Part shown: piece by piece, positions 1 through 9,400 of the stretch | Layout: every line of letters begins with the position of its first letter | How positions within the stretch are numbered: position 1 is the stretch's first letter | DNA from: an uncultured Legionella sp. | Lineage (GTDB): Bacteria; Pseudomonadota; Gammaproteobacteria; Legionellales; Legionellaceae | Direction: 5' to 3' | DNA: 64,000 bases | NCBI GenBank assembly: GCA_902168255.1 | Contig: CABHON010000018.1 | Coordinates: 124,001 to 188,000, forward strand | The notes under the pieces: model-generated | Told to the model about the DNA's origin: nothing | Database searches by the model: none | Seen by the model: only the letters and a program-made list of their open reading frames with translations | Made by a program: the position numbers and the translations under genes

Positions 1-1
1 T

Positions 2-1123
2 ATTTCCTTATCCTCAACAGTGGAAACCAGCATCATTCTTGAGCTCACACATTGCGATCCTTATCTCATTTCCGGGCATTTTAGTGGTGCTATCCAGGTA
101 TGGCAACCCAATCAGTTAAGCACCTTAAAGATTTTAAGAGAACATCACACCCCAATTCAAGCTCTTGCATGCTCGTCCTCACATCATCTTGCCTCGATTT
201 CCTCTCGAGATCAATTCATCGCTATTTGGGATCTTAATCTTTCCGCAGAAGAAGCCTGTATTCAAAGACTTGAACACAATCAACGCCTCACTTCCCTTGC
301 ATGGTCACCTAATGGTGAATTACTTGCTGCCGGAAGTACAAACGGTTTACTATTCATTTGGCGACCCTTTCAGCAATCCACTTCTATCATAACGTTGGCG
401 CATCCTAAGTCTAAAATAAACCAACTTGCATGGGAACCTAACGGACAATATCTGGCATCCGGCGACAATGAGGGTAAAATATATATATGGAATATATACA
501 CTTCTCATGAACCCATTTTACGCCTACATAGTCATACTAGTGAAATTAGGAGTCTCAGTTGGGCATCTCATGCCCGAATACTAGCATCGGGTAGTGCAAA
601 CAAAACACTCAAACTTTGGAATATTGATTCAGCTAGCCAAGTACCAATAAATATCTTACAAACACATGAAGAAGCAGTAACCAACATTCTCTGGAGCACG
701 GATGGAAGTCAACTTATTTGCGGCAATGGGAAAGAAATTTTTTGCTGGAATACTAATAATTGGGAAAATCCATCTTGTCATTTATTGTTTGGAGGAGAAA
801 GTTTAGTCATTCATGAGAACTGTTTAATAATCCCTAGCGGGTACGGAGTATACAGCTTAGATATTCACAACCTTTCAAGTAGAAAGTGGAATACAACCGG
901 CATACCTTGTGATTTATGGTTAAACAATTGTAACTTCTTTGGAGCATCAGGCTTAAAACCTAGCACCAAGCATTTTCTTAAAAATGAAGGCGCGGATTTT
1001 ACTCCTTCCTCCGAATTATCCAGTCAATCCACAACTCAATGGGATTTCTGGAGGAATATTCTGCCTTCATCGCAAATTCAAACAGCCCAAAATGCTACTT
1101 CACCTGGCCGCTCTTTCAAATAA
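2..1123 (+). CDS. WD40 repeat protein (5' end outside window)
   Basis: The reading frame is open to the left window edge. A GTG at position 20 could start it, but codons 2-19 are also open, so the gene most likely begins outside the window. At least five WD40 blades are visible, each ending in a W-containing strand (IAIWDLN, LFIWRP, IYIWNI, LKLWNI, IFCWNT), with intervening LASG(S/D) turns. WD40 propellers are protein-binding scaffolds; bacterial copies are often found in complex-cell-cycle or host-associated bacteria. The last 100 residues lack clear repeats and end in a Ser/Thr-rich tail. The gene ends 55 bp before rpsP on the same strand, where ffh often lies in other gammaproteobacteria, so it is probably not functionally tied to the ribosomal operon. 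The partner is unknown. Confidence 0.8.
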   Translation: MSLSSTVETSIILELTHCDPYLISGHFSGAIQVWQPNQLSTLKILREHHTPIQALACSSSHHLASISSRDQFIAIWDLNLSAEEACIQRLEHNQRLTSLAWSPNGELLAAGSTNGLLFIWRPFQQSTSIITLAHPKSKINQLAWEPNGQYLASGDNEGKIYIWNIYTSHEPILRLHSHTSEIRSLSWASHARILASGSANKTLKLWNIDSASQVPINILQTHEEAVTNILWSTDGSQLICGNGKEIFCWNTNNWENPSCHLLFGGESLVIHENCLIIPSGYGVYSLDIHNLSSRKWNTTGIPCDLWLNNCNFFGASGLKPSTKHFLKNEGADFTPSSELSSQSTTQWDFWRNILPSSQIQTAQNATSPGRSFK

Positions 1124-1178
1124 TAGAAAAGTATTATATAATTGGCCTTTTTATCAATAAAACTCGGAGTGAGAGATT

Positions 1179-1448
1179 ATGGTAGTGATTCGTTTGGCAC
1201 GAGGTGGTGCCAATAAGCGTCCTTTCTATCGGCTAGTTGTTGCCGACAGACGTTGTCGTCGAGATGGTCGCAATATTGAACAAATTGGTTATTTCAATCC
1301 AATTGCTTCAGAAAAAGACACAAAATTTTCAGTTCAAATGGACCGCTTGGAACATTGGATTTCTGTAGGTGCGCAAATGTCTGATCGTGTTAGCGCATTA
1401 GTAAAAGCCCATCGCAAGGCTTCTACCACAACTGATGCAGCAGCCTAA
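1179..1448 (+). CDS. rpsP: 30S ribosomal protein S16
   Basis: Small-subunit ribosomal protein S16, 89 residues, the usual length. The N-terminus [20 protein letters not shown] is the S16 signature, followed by the conserved RRDGR and IGYFNP segments. It binds 16S rRNA and helps assemble the 30S body. The ATG at 1179 is preceded by a CGGAG ribosome binding site about 10 bases upstream. It is the first gene of the conserved operon rpsP-rimM-trmD-rplS and overlaps rimM by 14 bases, so the two are probably translationally coupled. Confidence 0.98.
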   Translation: MVVIRLARGGANKRPFYRLVVADRRCRRDGRNIEQIGYFNPIASEKDTKFSVQMDRLEHWISVGAQMSDRVSALVKAHRKASTTTDAAA

Positions 1449-1962
1449 TTCTCACGAAGAACAACTTGTTGTGGTTGGCCAAATAGGCCGCCCACAAGGC
1501 ATTCATGGAGGAATGCGGCTTAATTCTTACACACAGCCGATTGATAATATCCTTAATTATCAGCCTTGGTTTGTTCAGAAGAAAAATTCTCCGGTTTGGG
1601 AAAAAGTTGAATATAGTAAAGTCGAGCATCATTCGAAAGGATTAGTTGTTTTTTTAAAAGGTATTTCCGATCGAAATACTATTTCCCTTTATACTCAAGC
1701 TAACATTGCTGTTCTACGCGAACAATTACCAATTTTATCTGAAAATGAATATTATTGGAGTGATCTAGAAGGCCTGCGTGTTGAAACCCAAACAGGTATA
1801 CTACTTGGGCATGTGGATCATTTATTTGAAACAGGCAGTAATGACGTGTTAGTTGTCAAAGGTGAAAAAGAACATTGTATTCCCTATTTAATGGGAAATA
1901 CCATTCTTAATATTGATCTTGAGAATCAGATCATCACGGTTGATTGGGATCCCGACTTTTAA
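1435..1962 (+). CDS. rimM: Ribosome maturation factor RimM
   Basis: RimM, 175 residues, binds S19 in the head of the 30S subunit and helps 16S rRNA maturation. The N-terminal barrel begins [18 protein letters not shown], matching the family GxxxxxGxxGxxGE/M pattern. The C-terminal PRC-like barrel contains [11 protein letters not shown] and later [16 protein letters not shown], the usual RimM end. The start at 1435 lies inside the rpsP stop region (14-base overlap). The order rpsP-rimM-trmD-rplS is the standard gammaproteobacterial one. Confidence 0.97.
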   Translation: MQQPNSHEEQLVVVGQIGRPQGIHGGMRLNSYTQPIDNILNYQPWFVQKKNSPVWEKVEYSKVEHHSKGLVVFLKGISDRNTISLYTQANIAVLREQLPILSENEYYWSDLEGLRVETQTGILLGHVDHLFETGSNDVLVVKGEKEHCIPYLMGNTILNIDLENQIITVDWDPDF

Positions 1963-1971
1963 TTTTTAGCT

Positions 1972-2724
1972 ATGTTACATATTGGAGTTGTTACTCTTTT
2001 CCCTGAAATGTTCGAGGCATTGCAATGGGGTGTTTGCGGCAAAGCATTAGCCAATTCGCTTGCTACGCTCGACTATTTTCATGTAAGGGATTATAGCGAT
2101 AATGCCCATCGCACTGTCGATGATAGGCCCTATGGAGGGGGTCCAGGCATGGTGATGATGGCTCCCCCACTACGAAAAGCCATTCATGCAGCTAAAGAAA
2201 AATTAGGCTCAGACACCCTAACGGTTTATCTTTCACCTCAAGGCGAGCGTGTTACTCAAAAAAAGATAACACATTTTCTTGAAACCAATAAACCACTTTT
2301 GTTGGTTTCCGGTCGTTATGAAGGCATTGATGAACGCGTCATTCAGCTGGATATTGATGAAGAATGGTCACTAGGCGATATCGTTCTCAGTGGCGGTGAA
2401 ATCCCCGCAATGGCAGTGATTGATGCCTTAATTCGCCTTATTCCAGGCGCTTTAGGGGATGAAAATTCAGCCCAACAAGATACATTCACCAATGGCTTGC
2501 TCGAATATCCACAATATACGAGACCCCAAACAGTTGAAAACATTACCGTACCTGGTGTATTATTGGGCGGCAATCATAGCACCATAGCCCGATGGCGAGA
2601 AAAACAAGCCCTCGGAAGAACTTGGCTTAAACGGCCAGATTTATTTGAACAATTAACATTATCTTCTGAGCAATGGCAATTGCTGGAAGAATTTAAACGT
2701 GAATATCACATTGAGGAGCAATAA
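1972..2724 (+). CDS. trmD: tRNA (guanine37-N1)-methyltransferase TrmD
   Basis: TrmD methylates G37 of tRNAs reading CNN codons with S-adenosylmethionine, which prevents +1 frameshifting. The 250-residue length is typical. SPOUT trefoil-knot signatures are visible: [13 protein letters not shown] near residue 54, [11 protein letters not shown] near residue 110, and [11 protein letters not shown] near residue 130. The C-terminal RPDLFEQL helix domain is present. It starts 9 bases after rimM with no strong Shine-Dalgarno sequence, which suggests coupling to upstream translation. It ends 2 bases before rplS. Confidence 0.98.
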   Translation: MLHIGVVTLFPEMFEALQWGVCGKALANSLATLDYFHVRDYSDNAHRTVDDRPYGGGPGMVMMAPPLRKAIHAAKEKLGSDTLTVYLSPQGERVTQKKITHFLETNKPLLLVSGRYEGIDERVIQLDIDEEWSLGDIVLSGGEIPAMAVIDALIRLIPGALGDENSAQQDTFTNGLLEYPQYTRPQTVENITVPGVLLGGNHSTIARWREKQALGRTWLKRPDLFEQLTLSSEQWQLLEEFKREYHIEEQ

Positions 2725-2726
2725 CG

Positions 2727-3149
2727 ATGGCAAACATCATTGAACAATTGGAAACGGAACAAGTCGCCCAACTAGGCAAAGAGATTCCTGAATTTAGAGC
2801 AGGTGACACAGTAATTGTTAACATTAAGGTAGTTGAAGGGGAACGTGAACGTCTTCAGGCTTTTGAAGGTATCGTTATTGCTAAACGTAACCGCGGTTTA
2901 AATTCTGCTTTTACCGTTCGTAAGATTTCTCATGGCGAAGGTGTTGAGCGTGTTTTCCAAACTTACAGTCCTTCTATTTCTAGTATTACTGTAAAACGTC
3001 GTGGTGATGTTCGCAAAGCGAAGATTTATTATCTCCGTGAACGTTCTGGTCGTTCTGCACGTATTCGTGAAAAATTACCTACCAACAAAAAACAACAACA
3101 AGCTGCTGCAGCTCAACCTGTTGAAAATTCAGCTGAATCAGCTAATTAA
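2727..3149 (+). CDS. rplS: 50S ribosomal protein L19
   Basis: L19 lies at the 30S-50S interface. The core shows the family motifs: [20 protein letters not shown], then [20 protein letters not shown] and [13 protein letters not shown]. At 140 residues it is longer than the usual 115 or so. The extra length is a low-complexity tail rich in Lys, Gln, Ala and Asn, a common variation. It is the last gene of the operon; the perfect hairpin at 3181-3205 follows 31 bases later. Confidence 0.98.
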   Translation: MANIIEQLETEQVAQLGKEIPEFRAGDTVIVNIKVVEGERERLQAFEGIVIAKRNRGLNSAFTVRKISHGEGVERVFQTYSPSISSITVKRRGDVRKAKIYYLRERSGRSARIREKLPTNKKQQQAAAAQPVENSAESAN

Positions 3150-3180
3150 TATATCAATTAGCCTGATATCATTAAAAAAT

Positions 3181-3205
3181 TCGTAGCTCGTCCAACGAGC
3201 TACGA
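3181..3205. terminator. Perfect 11-bp hairpin between rplS and the 1038-residue gene
   Basis: TCGTAGCTCGT (3181-3191) pairs perfectly with ACGAGCTACGA (3195-3205) across a three-base loop. Six A residues lie immediately to the left (3174-3179), giving a U-tract for transcripts arriving on the minus strand. The plus side has only a weak T-rich follow-up. It could stop the rplS operon and, more strongly, read-through from the convergent giant-gene locus. Confidence 0.6.
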
Positions 3206-3365
3206 TAATACTTCTAAAGATTATCTTATCTTCCAATTAAAAGAGTGATCAACCTATATAAGGTGGGTCATATGACAATTCATCAGGAATTTTTCTTATT
3301 TATTTGTTTTTCTACTGCGTCATTCGCGTGTAAGCGAGGTGGGGGATTTTATTATGAAAATTTCC

Positions 3366-6300
3366 CTAAATATGTCTAAGGCTACCATACAACACACCAA
3401 CTTCTTGCTGCACAGTCTTCTGTTGGCAATCAGCCACCAATTGCTGTGCATAGTCGGAAACACCTTGTTGAGTTTTGAAGTAGTGCTTTTTATTATCTTG
3501 AATGTCATGTAGGCGTTTAAAAAAGTGGGTTACTTGCTCATGTAAACTTTCCCATTCTTTTAGTTGTGGACTGTTTGGTTTCATTCTCTTTAACCATGTC
3601 ATGATGGAAAATTTCGTAGCTTCTAGATAAGCTTTAACCATCAAGTGTAAGTGAGCCTTTAGTTCTTTCTGAGAGATAGGCATATTCAAGTGCTGATAAT
3701 CACTTGCGGTCATTTTTGCATAATGATTTGCCGCTTGCCATTGTCGGTTTTCTTCTAACTTGGTTTGGAGTTTTTCTGGAAAGCTCGCTTCGTTATCACG
3801 ATGTAGCGTAATGTGCGTAATATGAGGGTTGAACATTATTACATTTTCTAAAAAAGCATTAAAAGCATTCAGTGACTCTTCTGGAATCTTAATATGTTCA
3901 AAATTTAGGGCAGTAATTGAAGGAGAAACTAACAAATACAATAGGAAGTATTTTTCATCCATCCACATGGCTTCACGTTGCTGTAAAGCAACCTCTCCAA
4001 TAACCGATTGCGATTGAAAATAAGGCATTAAGGAACCGAGGTGGGCATTCAGCTTCTCCATTGACTGTGCTTTTTTTTGGCGATGCAATTTAACCCGATT
4101 TTCTGCAAATTGGTACGCACATAATGATAATGAAACTAAAGAAGTATCTTTGTTTTTTAAAAGCGCCAAAGTATCCCACAACAATGTTTGGCAAGAAAAC
4201 TCGGAATAGCCTTTTAACAATACCGAGGCAATCTCATCCTTAGTTAACTTTTCTTGTGGTGGTTTTTCAGAAAAAACTAACGAAAGGGGGGAATAACCAA
4301 AACCGAAAATACCGAGCCCTGGACGATTTGTTCGAAAAGCCCTTCCTGAAATTTTAGCCATTTCTGTGTCTAGCTCCGCTCGTGTCCATCCTTTGGCTTG
4401 CATAAACAAAGCTCTAACTTCTTCTAATTCAGCTTGTTGTCTTATCCCCCAATCTTCCATATCCTCGCGGAAAGCGCCTATTTTATTGTCTATCTCCGCT
4501 TGACCTTCTGCTATCTTCGCTTGACCTTCTTCTATCTTTGCCTGACCTTCTTCTATCTTCGCCTGACCTTCTGCTATCTTCGTTTGTCTTTCTCTTTGTT
4601 TGACATTGCTCTCACTGAGAGCATGCAATCGTACATCGTGATTGGCATCCCATTCTTCTAACCAATTTAAATCAGCGCGTGTTTTTAACTTGGTTGGAAT
4701 TACCCGATGCGTACCACTTTCAACGGATATATTATTTAAAATATGGTAGGCATCACTATAAATGGTTAGCATCTCAGAATCAGCCTGTTTATTTGCTAAC
4801 ACTTCGGGTGAAAATGTTCTTATTTTTTTCCGCAATTGTGAAGCCAATGATGTCTCTAAAGTACCACTGGGTTCTGTTTCCATAGAAAGTTGAATAATCT
4901 CTCGGGCAGCCAATTCAGCGGCTTTCTTGGCTTCTTCTTGTACTCTTTCATTAGACTTTTTGTTGGAGGTTTTACTCATTAGATGTGAGAAAATGGGAAA
5001 ACGAGAAGTTGGTGCTTCTTTCTGTAAAGCTTCAGCACGTTTATTTACTGTTAAATCTAAATTCCATTGGACATATCGATTAATAATCTTTTCTGCTAAG
5101 GCTTTTTTGGCTGCCAGGACTTCACTTATCGTGGGCTTAACAATGGGTTCTTCTTGTGTGGGGACGAGAGGTATGTCCGCAATCTGAAGCAGAGTTTGTT
5201 CTTGTTCAACATTATCCTCTTTTTGCCCTTGCACCACCTTAACGGCGCTTTCTTCTACTTCTCGCTCATTCTCTTCTGCTTCGTCACTCCCAATAATCGA
5301 GTGAGAAGCCGCCAATAACCCCCAAGAAGTGGATAACTCATCGCTAGGGATTTGGGCTACATCTACTTCTTGCGTCCACGTCTCGGGTGGTAACATGGCA
5401 TGCAGGTTCTCTGATGAAGAAGAAGGTATTGCATGCTTTGAGAACGATGCCCTACTGTTTAAAACTCGTTGAATCACCCCGTCAACAAAACCCCGGACTT
5501 GTTGCCAAAGAGACTGTGTACATACAGTTGAATGCTTTTGCTGGACACAATAATATACCGCTTGCGCTATCTTGTGGGGTTCCATAAGGGTATCAACGAG
5601 CGTGCATGTATCCGCTAAATCACTATCCTTAGGGTGAAAAGTCACGTGGGTAATAGAAGGATTGGATAACAATAACTGTCTTAAGAGGGGCTGAAAACGT
5701 TGGATAACTTCTCCCTTGCCTTGAAAAGAAACGGAAGAAAAATCAAGGTGGCGAATTTCAGGGTGTTTTTCCCATAAATGACGGCTTAAGTCTTGCATAT
5801 TACCCTCAGCATGCGCCAGCTCTTTCTCATCGGGTGATAATAGCGTGCACAATGCATTATTCGCCTTATTCTCCAAACGACCCCGTTTACTGTGGTCGGG
5901 TTTGTAAAAACGCGAATAGCGCACAGATAAGGTACTCGCCTTATCTTGCATCTTTAACCATGCTTGACACTCTTCTGTCGCGTAAAGTTCAAGTAAGGTT
6001 GTTTTTATAGATTCTGGCAGCATAGTAAACTCTTCCGATAGTAATTCTAATTCAGTGGGATTACCCTCAATAACCACGTCACTCTCATGGCTCGATTGGG
6101 CTAAATTAAGTGTCTCTTCTTCTTCGGACAATATTTCTGTAACGTCATCCGGGGCTGCTTTTGTGGACGGTTTCGAAAACAGCCCGCGAAAAGAAGAAAA
6201 CAAGTGACTAAAAAATTTATCAACACGCGGCAAAATACCTATCCTTTCCAATAGTACACCCACACCAATAATGGCTAGCAATGGCCATGTCCACGTAACA

Positions 6301-6482
6301 ACACTTACCGTCACACAGACGGCAACTATCAACCAGAAAGAGATGCTTTGAAAGCGTTCTCTCCAACTTCTACGTTTATATGACCAACTGAATAGTGCCA
6401 TTGTTTTTATTGTCTCATAAATGGATTCATTACTTGGGGCCTCGCGTAAACGCCGCTCCATGTGAAGATTGTTTTTGTTCAA
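3366..6482 (-). CDS. Large membrane-anchored coiled-coil protein with duplicated LRR-like segments
   Basis: I do not recognise a family for this 1038-residue protein. Near residues 45-82 there are one or two hydrophobic segments (LIVAVCVTVSVVTWTWPLLAIIGV), so it may sit in a membrane. Two segments resemble each other and leucine-rich repeats: around 240-320 (IRHLDFSSV then NPSITHVTFH) and around 850-925 (ITALNFEHI then NPHITHITLH). Near residues 633-661 there is a coiled coil made of the heptad KI(A/E)EGQA repeated four times, encoded by a 21-bp tandem repeat. The start is uncertain: TTG at 6482, ATG at 6461 and ATG at 6401 are in frame and none has a clear ribosome binding site. The first two overlap the upstream gene, by 53 or 32 bases. 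The two genes are probably one operon and partners. Confidence 0.85.
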   Translation of the reverse strand: MNKNNLHMERRLREAPSNESIYETIKTMALFSWSYKRRSWRERFQSISFWLIVAVCVTVSVVTWTWPLLAIIGVGVLLERIGILPRVDKFFSHLFSSFRGLFSKPSTKAAPDDVTEILSEEEETLNLAQSSHESDVVIEGNPTELELLSEEFTMLPESIKTTLLELYATEECQAWLKMQDKASTLSVRYSRFYKPDHSKRGRLENKANNALCTLLSPDEKELAHAEGNMQDLSRHLWEKHPEIRHLDFSSVSFQGKGEVIQRFQPLLRQLLLSNPSITHVTFHPKDSDLADTCTLVDTLMEPHKIAQAVYYCVQQKHSTVCTQSLWQQVRGFVDGVIQRVLNSRASFSKHAIPSSSSENLHAMLPPETWTQEVDVAQIPSDELSTSWGLLAASHSIIGSDEAEENEREVEESAVKVVQGQKEDNVEQEQTLLQIADIPLVPTQEEPIVKPTISEVLAAKKALAEKIINRYVQWNLDLTVNKRAEALQKEAPTSRFPIFSHLMSKTSNKKSNERVQEEAKKAAELAAREIIQLSMETEPSGTLETSLASQLRKKIRTFSPEVLANKQADSEMLTIYSDAYHILNNISVESGTHRVIPTKLKTRADLNWLEEWDANHDVRLHALSESNVKQRERQTKIAEGQAKIEEGQAKIEEGQAKIAEGQAEIDNKIGAFREDMEDWGIRQQAELEEVRALFMQAKGWTRAELDTEMAKISGRAFRTNRPGLGIFGFGYSPLSLVFSEKPPQEKLTKDEIASVLLKGYSEFSCQTLLWDTLALLKNKDTSLVSLSLCAYQFAENRVKLHRQKKAQSMEKLNAHLGSLMPYFQSQSVIGEVALQQREAMWMDEKYFLLYLLVSPSITALNFEHIKIPEESLNAFNAFLENVIMFNPHITHITLHRDNEASFPEKLQTKLEENRQWQAANHYAKMTASDYQHLNMPISQKELKAHLHLMVKAYLEATKFSIMTWLKRMKPNSPQLKEWESLHEQVTHFFKRLHDIQDNKKHYFKTQQGVSDYAQQLVADCQQKTVQQEVGVLYGSLRHI
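4501..4584 (-). repeat. 21-bp tandem repeat, 4 units, in the 1038-residue gene
   Basis: Four consecutive 21-bp units beginning TGACCTTCT (4501-4521, 4522-4542, 4543-4563, 4564-4584) differ at only a few positions, with degenerate copies on both sides. Translated on the minus strand they give KI(A/E)EGQA heptads. The unit length keeps the coiled-coil register, so copy number can change without a frameshift. Confidence 0.9.
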
Positions 6483-9400
6483 TAGTCAATCTTGCCATGG
6501 CTTTTAGTTCGTCTATTTGTTTTTTGAAAAACTCCTCCTTCTCAAGAAGTTGTTTTTCTAGATCTTTAATTATACTCCCTTGTGCAGCATTTTTACCTAC
6601 TAACACTGCATTTCTACTTTCTAATGTAGCATTTCTACTTTCTAATGTAGCATTTCTACTTTCTAATGTAGTATTTCTACTTTCTAATGCTGCATTCTCC
6701 GCAGTTAATCTTCCTATTGTAGCATCTTTATCCGACATTTTATTCACAATGGTTAACACACCACCAGATAAATCAGAATAATAGGCGGTTCGCGGATCAT
6801 TGACCCAAGGTACCACTGCTTCGACGGGTTGCCTCTTAACTAAACTCCACTGGCGGTGAACTTTTAATTCCGCCGTATACAGGGCAATCAACTGATACAT
6901 CTTATCATGTAACTCACTTCCACCCTTGTAAAAATAATTTTCCAGTCTTTTGCCTTTAACCGCAATTTCATTCATGGTATTAAGATGTTTATCAATATTG
7001 ACCATATCATAACGCAATTGATACAAACATTCCCTGTAACGTTCTAAACTCTCCTTTCTATCTCGTCGTAATGCTTCATTTCTTAATATAACGCCTAATA
7101 GCGTATTTTCAGAGGCGGAGAACATTGTCTGATAATGATCCAAATGCGCTTTTAATTTTATCAAGCAAGCCGATAGCTTATTTTTTCCCTCATTCTCTTC
7201 AAAGTAATGACGAACATTCAAGAACATACCCGTAATATTTTTTAGAAATGGCGTAGGGTATTGTTCACTTAATGTGGCCGCGTATACTAATACACTTTGT
7301 TTTTGGGGGTTCACCACACGAGTGGAGGCACCACAGTTTAAACAATGCGCAATCATTGCTTGCAATTGGGTCAATACGCGTGGGGAATCCAGGTTTTTCA
7401 TCCCACCATCTATCAGGAAAAATAATAAAGCGGTTTTATTCATACTCACATCAGGATGCAAGCCTAAACAAATAAAGTTTTCAAGAAACTCAACCGTGGG
7501 TTTGGGATAATGGCGGTTCAATTCATCGGACACTAAAGCTATTCTTCCCTCCCGCATGAGGGTTCGCCAGGACTCTATTTGTTTGGTCTCCCGCTCATTA
7601 TGAGGACGATGATAAGTAGTACGGGCTGTCACTAGCCATTCAAACGATTCGACGTGGGCTTCTTTAACAATCTTCCTAGCATCTGAAAGTAAAGTAGGCA
7701 CGAGGTATTGCAGGGCAGCATCGATGGTATTGTTCGCTAAACCTTTAATAATGTGCTCATGTTTTTCGGCTGTGCAATTTCTCCAAAAAGATTCAAATCC
7801 CGTTTCTCTTGCGGCTAATGCTTCCATATACCCCTTTAGCCTAAAATAAACATGATTCGCCACATAATTATTGAAAGAAAATTGTTTGATTACCCACTCT
7901 ACTGCCGACCAGTAATGGCCATTTTGAATGCTCTTCTTGAAAAGATTCCTTTCTTCTGCTGAACAATGGTGTTCATACGCCACTTGGGTAAGGGGCGTGC
8001 TCATCACCAAACACTCAAAACGTTTCCATGCATAAGGAATGACCCCTGCCCATTCTGGCACTGCCGCTACTTCTTCTTCAATCAGGGGCATGCCATAAAT
8101 ATTATCTAACGCCGTACTTTCATCTTCCTCCGTTCGCCACTGAATTTCACGCCCCAATGCGCCATGGCGAAAGCCAAAAGAATCCGTTAAGCGCGTTTTA
8201 TGTTGTATTCTCGCTTGTTCAATTGCTCTTTTTTCTGCTTCAATAAAAGTAGCCAATGCTTTTAACAAATTAAGCTTTTCCCCTTCTGAGACAACAATAG
8301 ATACTGCTTTGTCCAACAGATCGTTTAAAACCGCACTCATGTTTTTGCCGATTATCCTTTTTGTTTTTAAACGCCTCATTTCTTCTTTTAATTTGGATGA
8401 ATACTCCTCCCAATGCCTCGTAATATACGCTTCGGTGATGTCATGCCATTTTTCATCCTTCTTTAACCGTTTTTTCTGTTGTAACCAATAATTTTTAAAA
8501 TCATTTTCTACTGTCTGTAACCAAGCATTGTCTTCCATCTCCAGGCGGCTCAAGAAACTCACCTCCTTCATGCTCGTCGTTGAAATAATTGCCGGGGTTC
8601 TCTGCCCCTCTTCAGTCGGATTGGATAACGCCTCCCATATATCTACTTGTTGGCGTGGTGCTGCTGAAGGGGCATGACTGCTTGAAGACGCTTGGCTATG
8701 CCTTGACAGTGCACGTGGGGGAACAACCGATCCAGTATCGGGGGAAGAAAGGTTGCTTATATCAACATTATTAAGAATGTGGGCAAAGTTCTCCCAACTA
8801 GTACATCTTGAAAGGGATTGGCGGTCAAAAATATTCCCCATTCCTTGGGCAATTTCGAGTGCATAGGCTAAAAGACGCTCTACATACTGGCTTCTATCGT
8901 CAAAAAGCCGTTCATTTTCTACCCATCGATTGCTTTCCTTTGCGTTGGTGTAAGTATGCGGCTCGATACGATTAGGCATAAGCGTATAAATAATCGACGT
9001 GTTGTCCTGGATGCTTTTATAGAATGCTTTTAATACGTTTTCTAACAATGTTTGTTCTGAAGGAGCAAGGGTGCGTTTAACTGCCACCTCTGGCCTCAAC
9101 AGTTCTTTCAAATTTTCTGTCAATGGGGATTCTAATGAAACACTGTTTCTAAGAGTAGGTTCATTATCACTGAATACACTTGCCGTTGTATCGGGGGTAG
9201 GAGTTGAACACAATGATAAACGGGGATTACCTAACTGCACGGCCAGGGTTCTCTCAGCAGACAACCGCTGCCTTTCTTCTTTTTCATCGTGGGCACGTCG
9301 TTCACAATACTGCGTAAATGAAGCAGAAAAAATAAGGTAACGTTGCCCTTGTTTTTCTATTGCCGATACAATAGGCACAGAAGAGAGGGGTGATGCCAGC

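Noticed and set aside
6608-6691. CRISPR array
   Set aside because: The units are contiguous with no spacers, in frame, and encode a coiled coil, so it is a coding tandem repeat.
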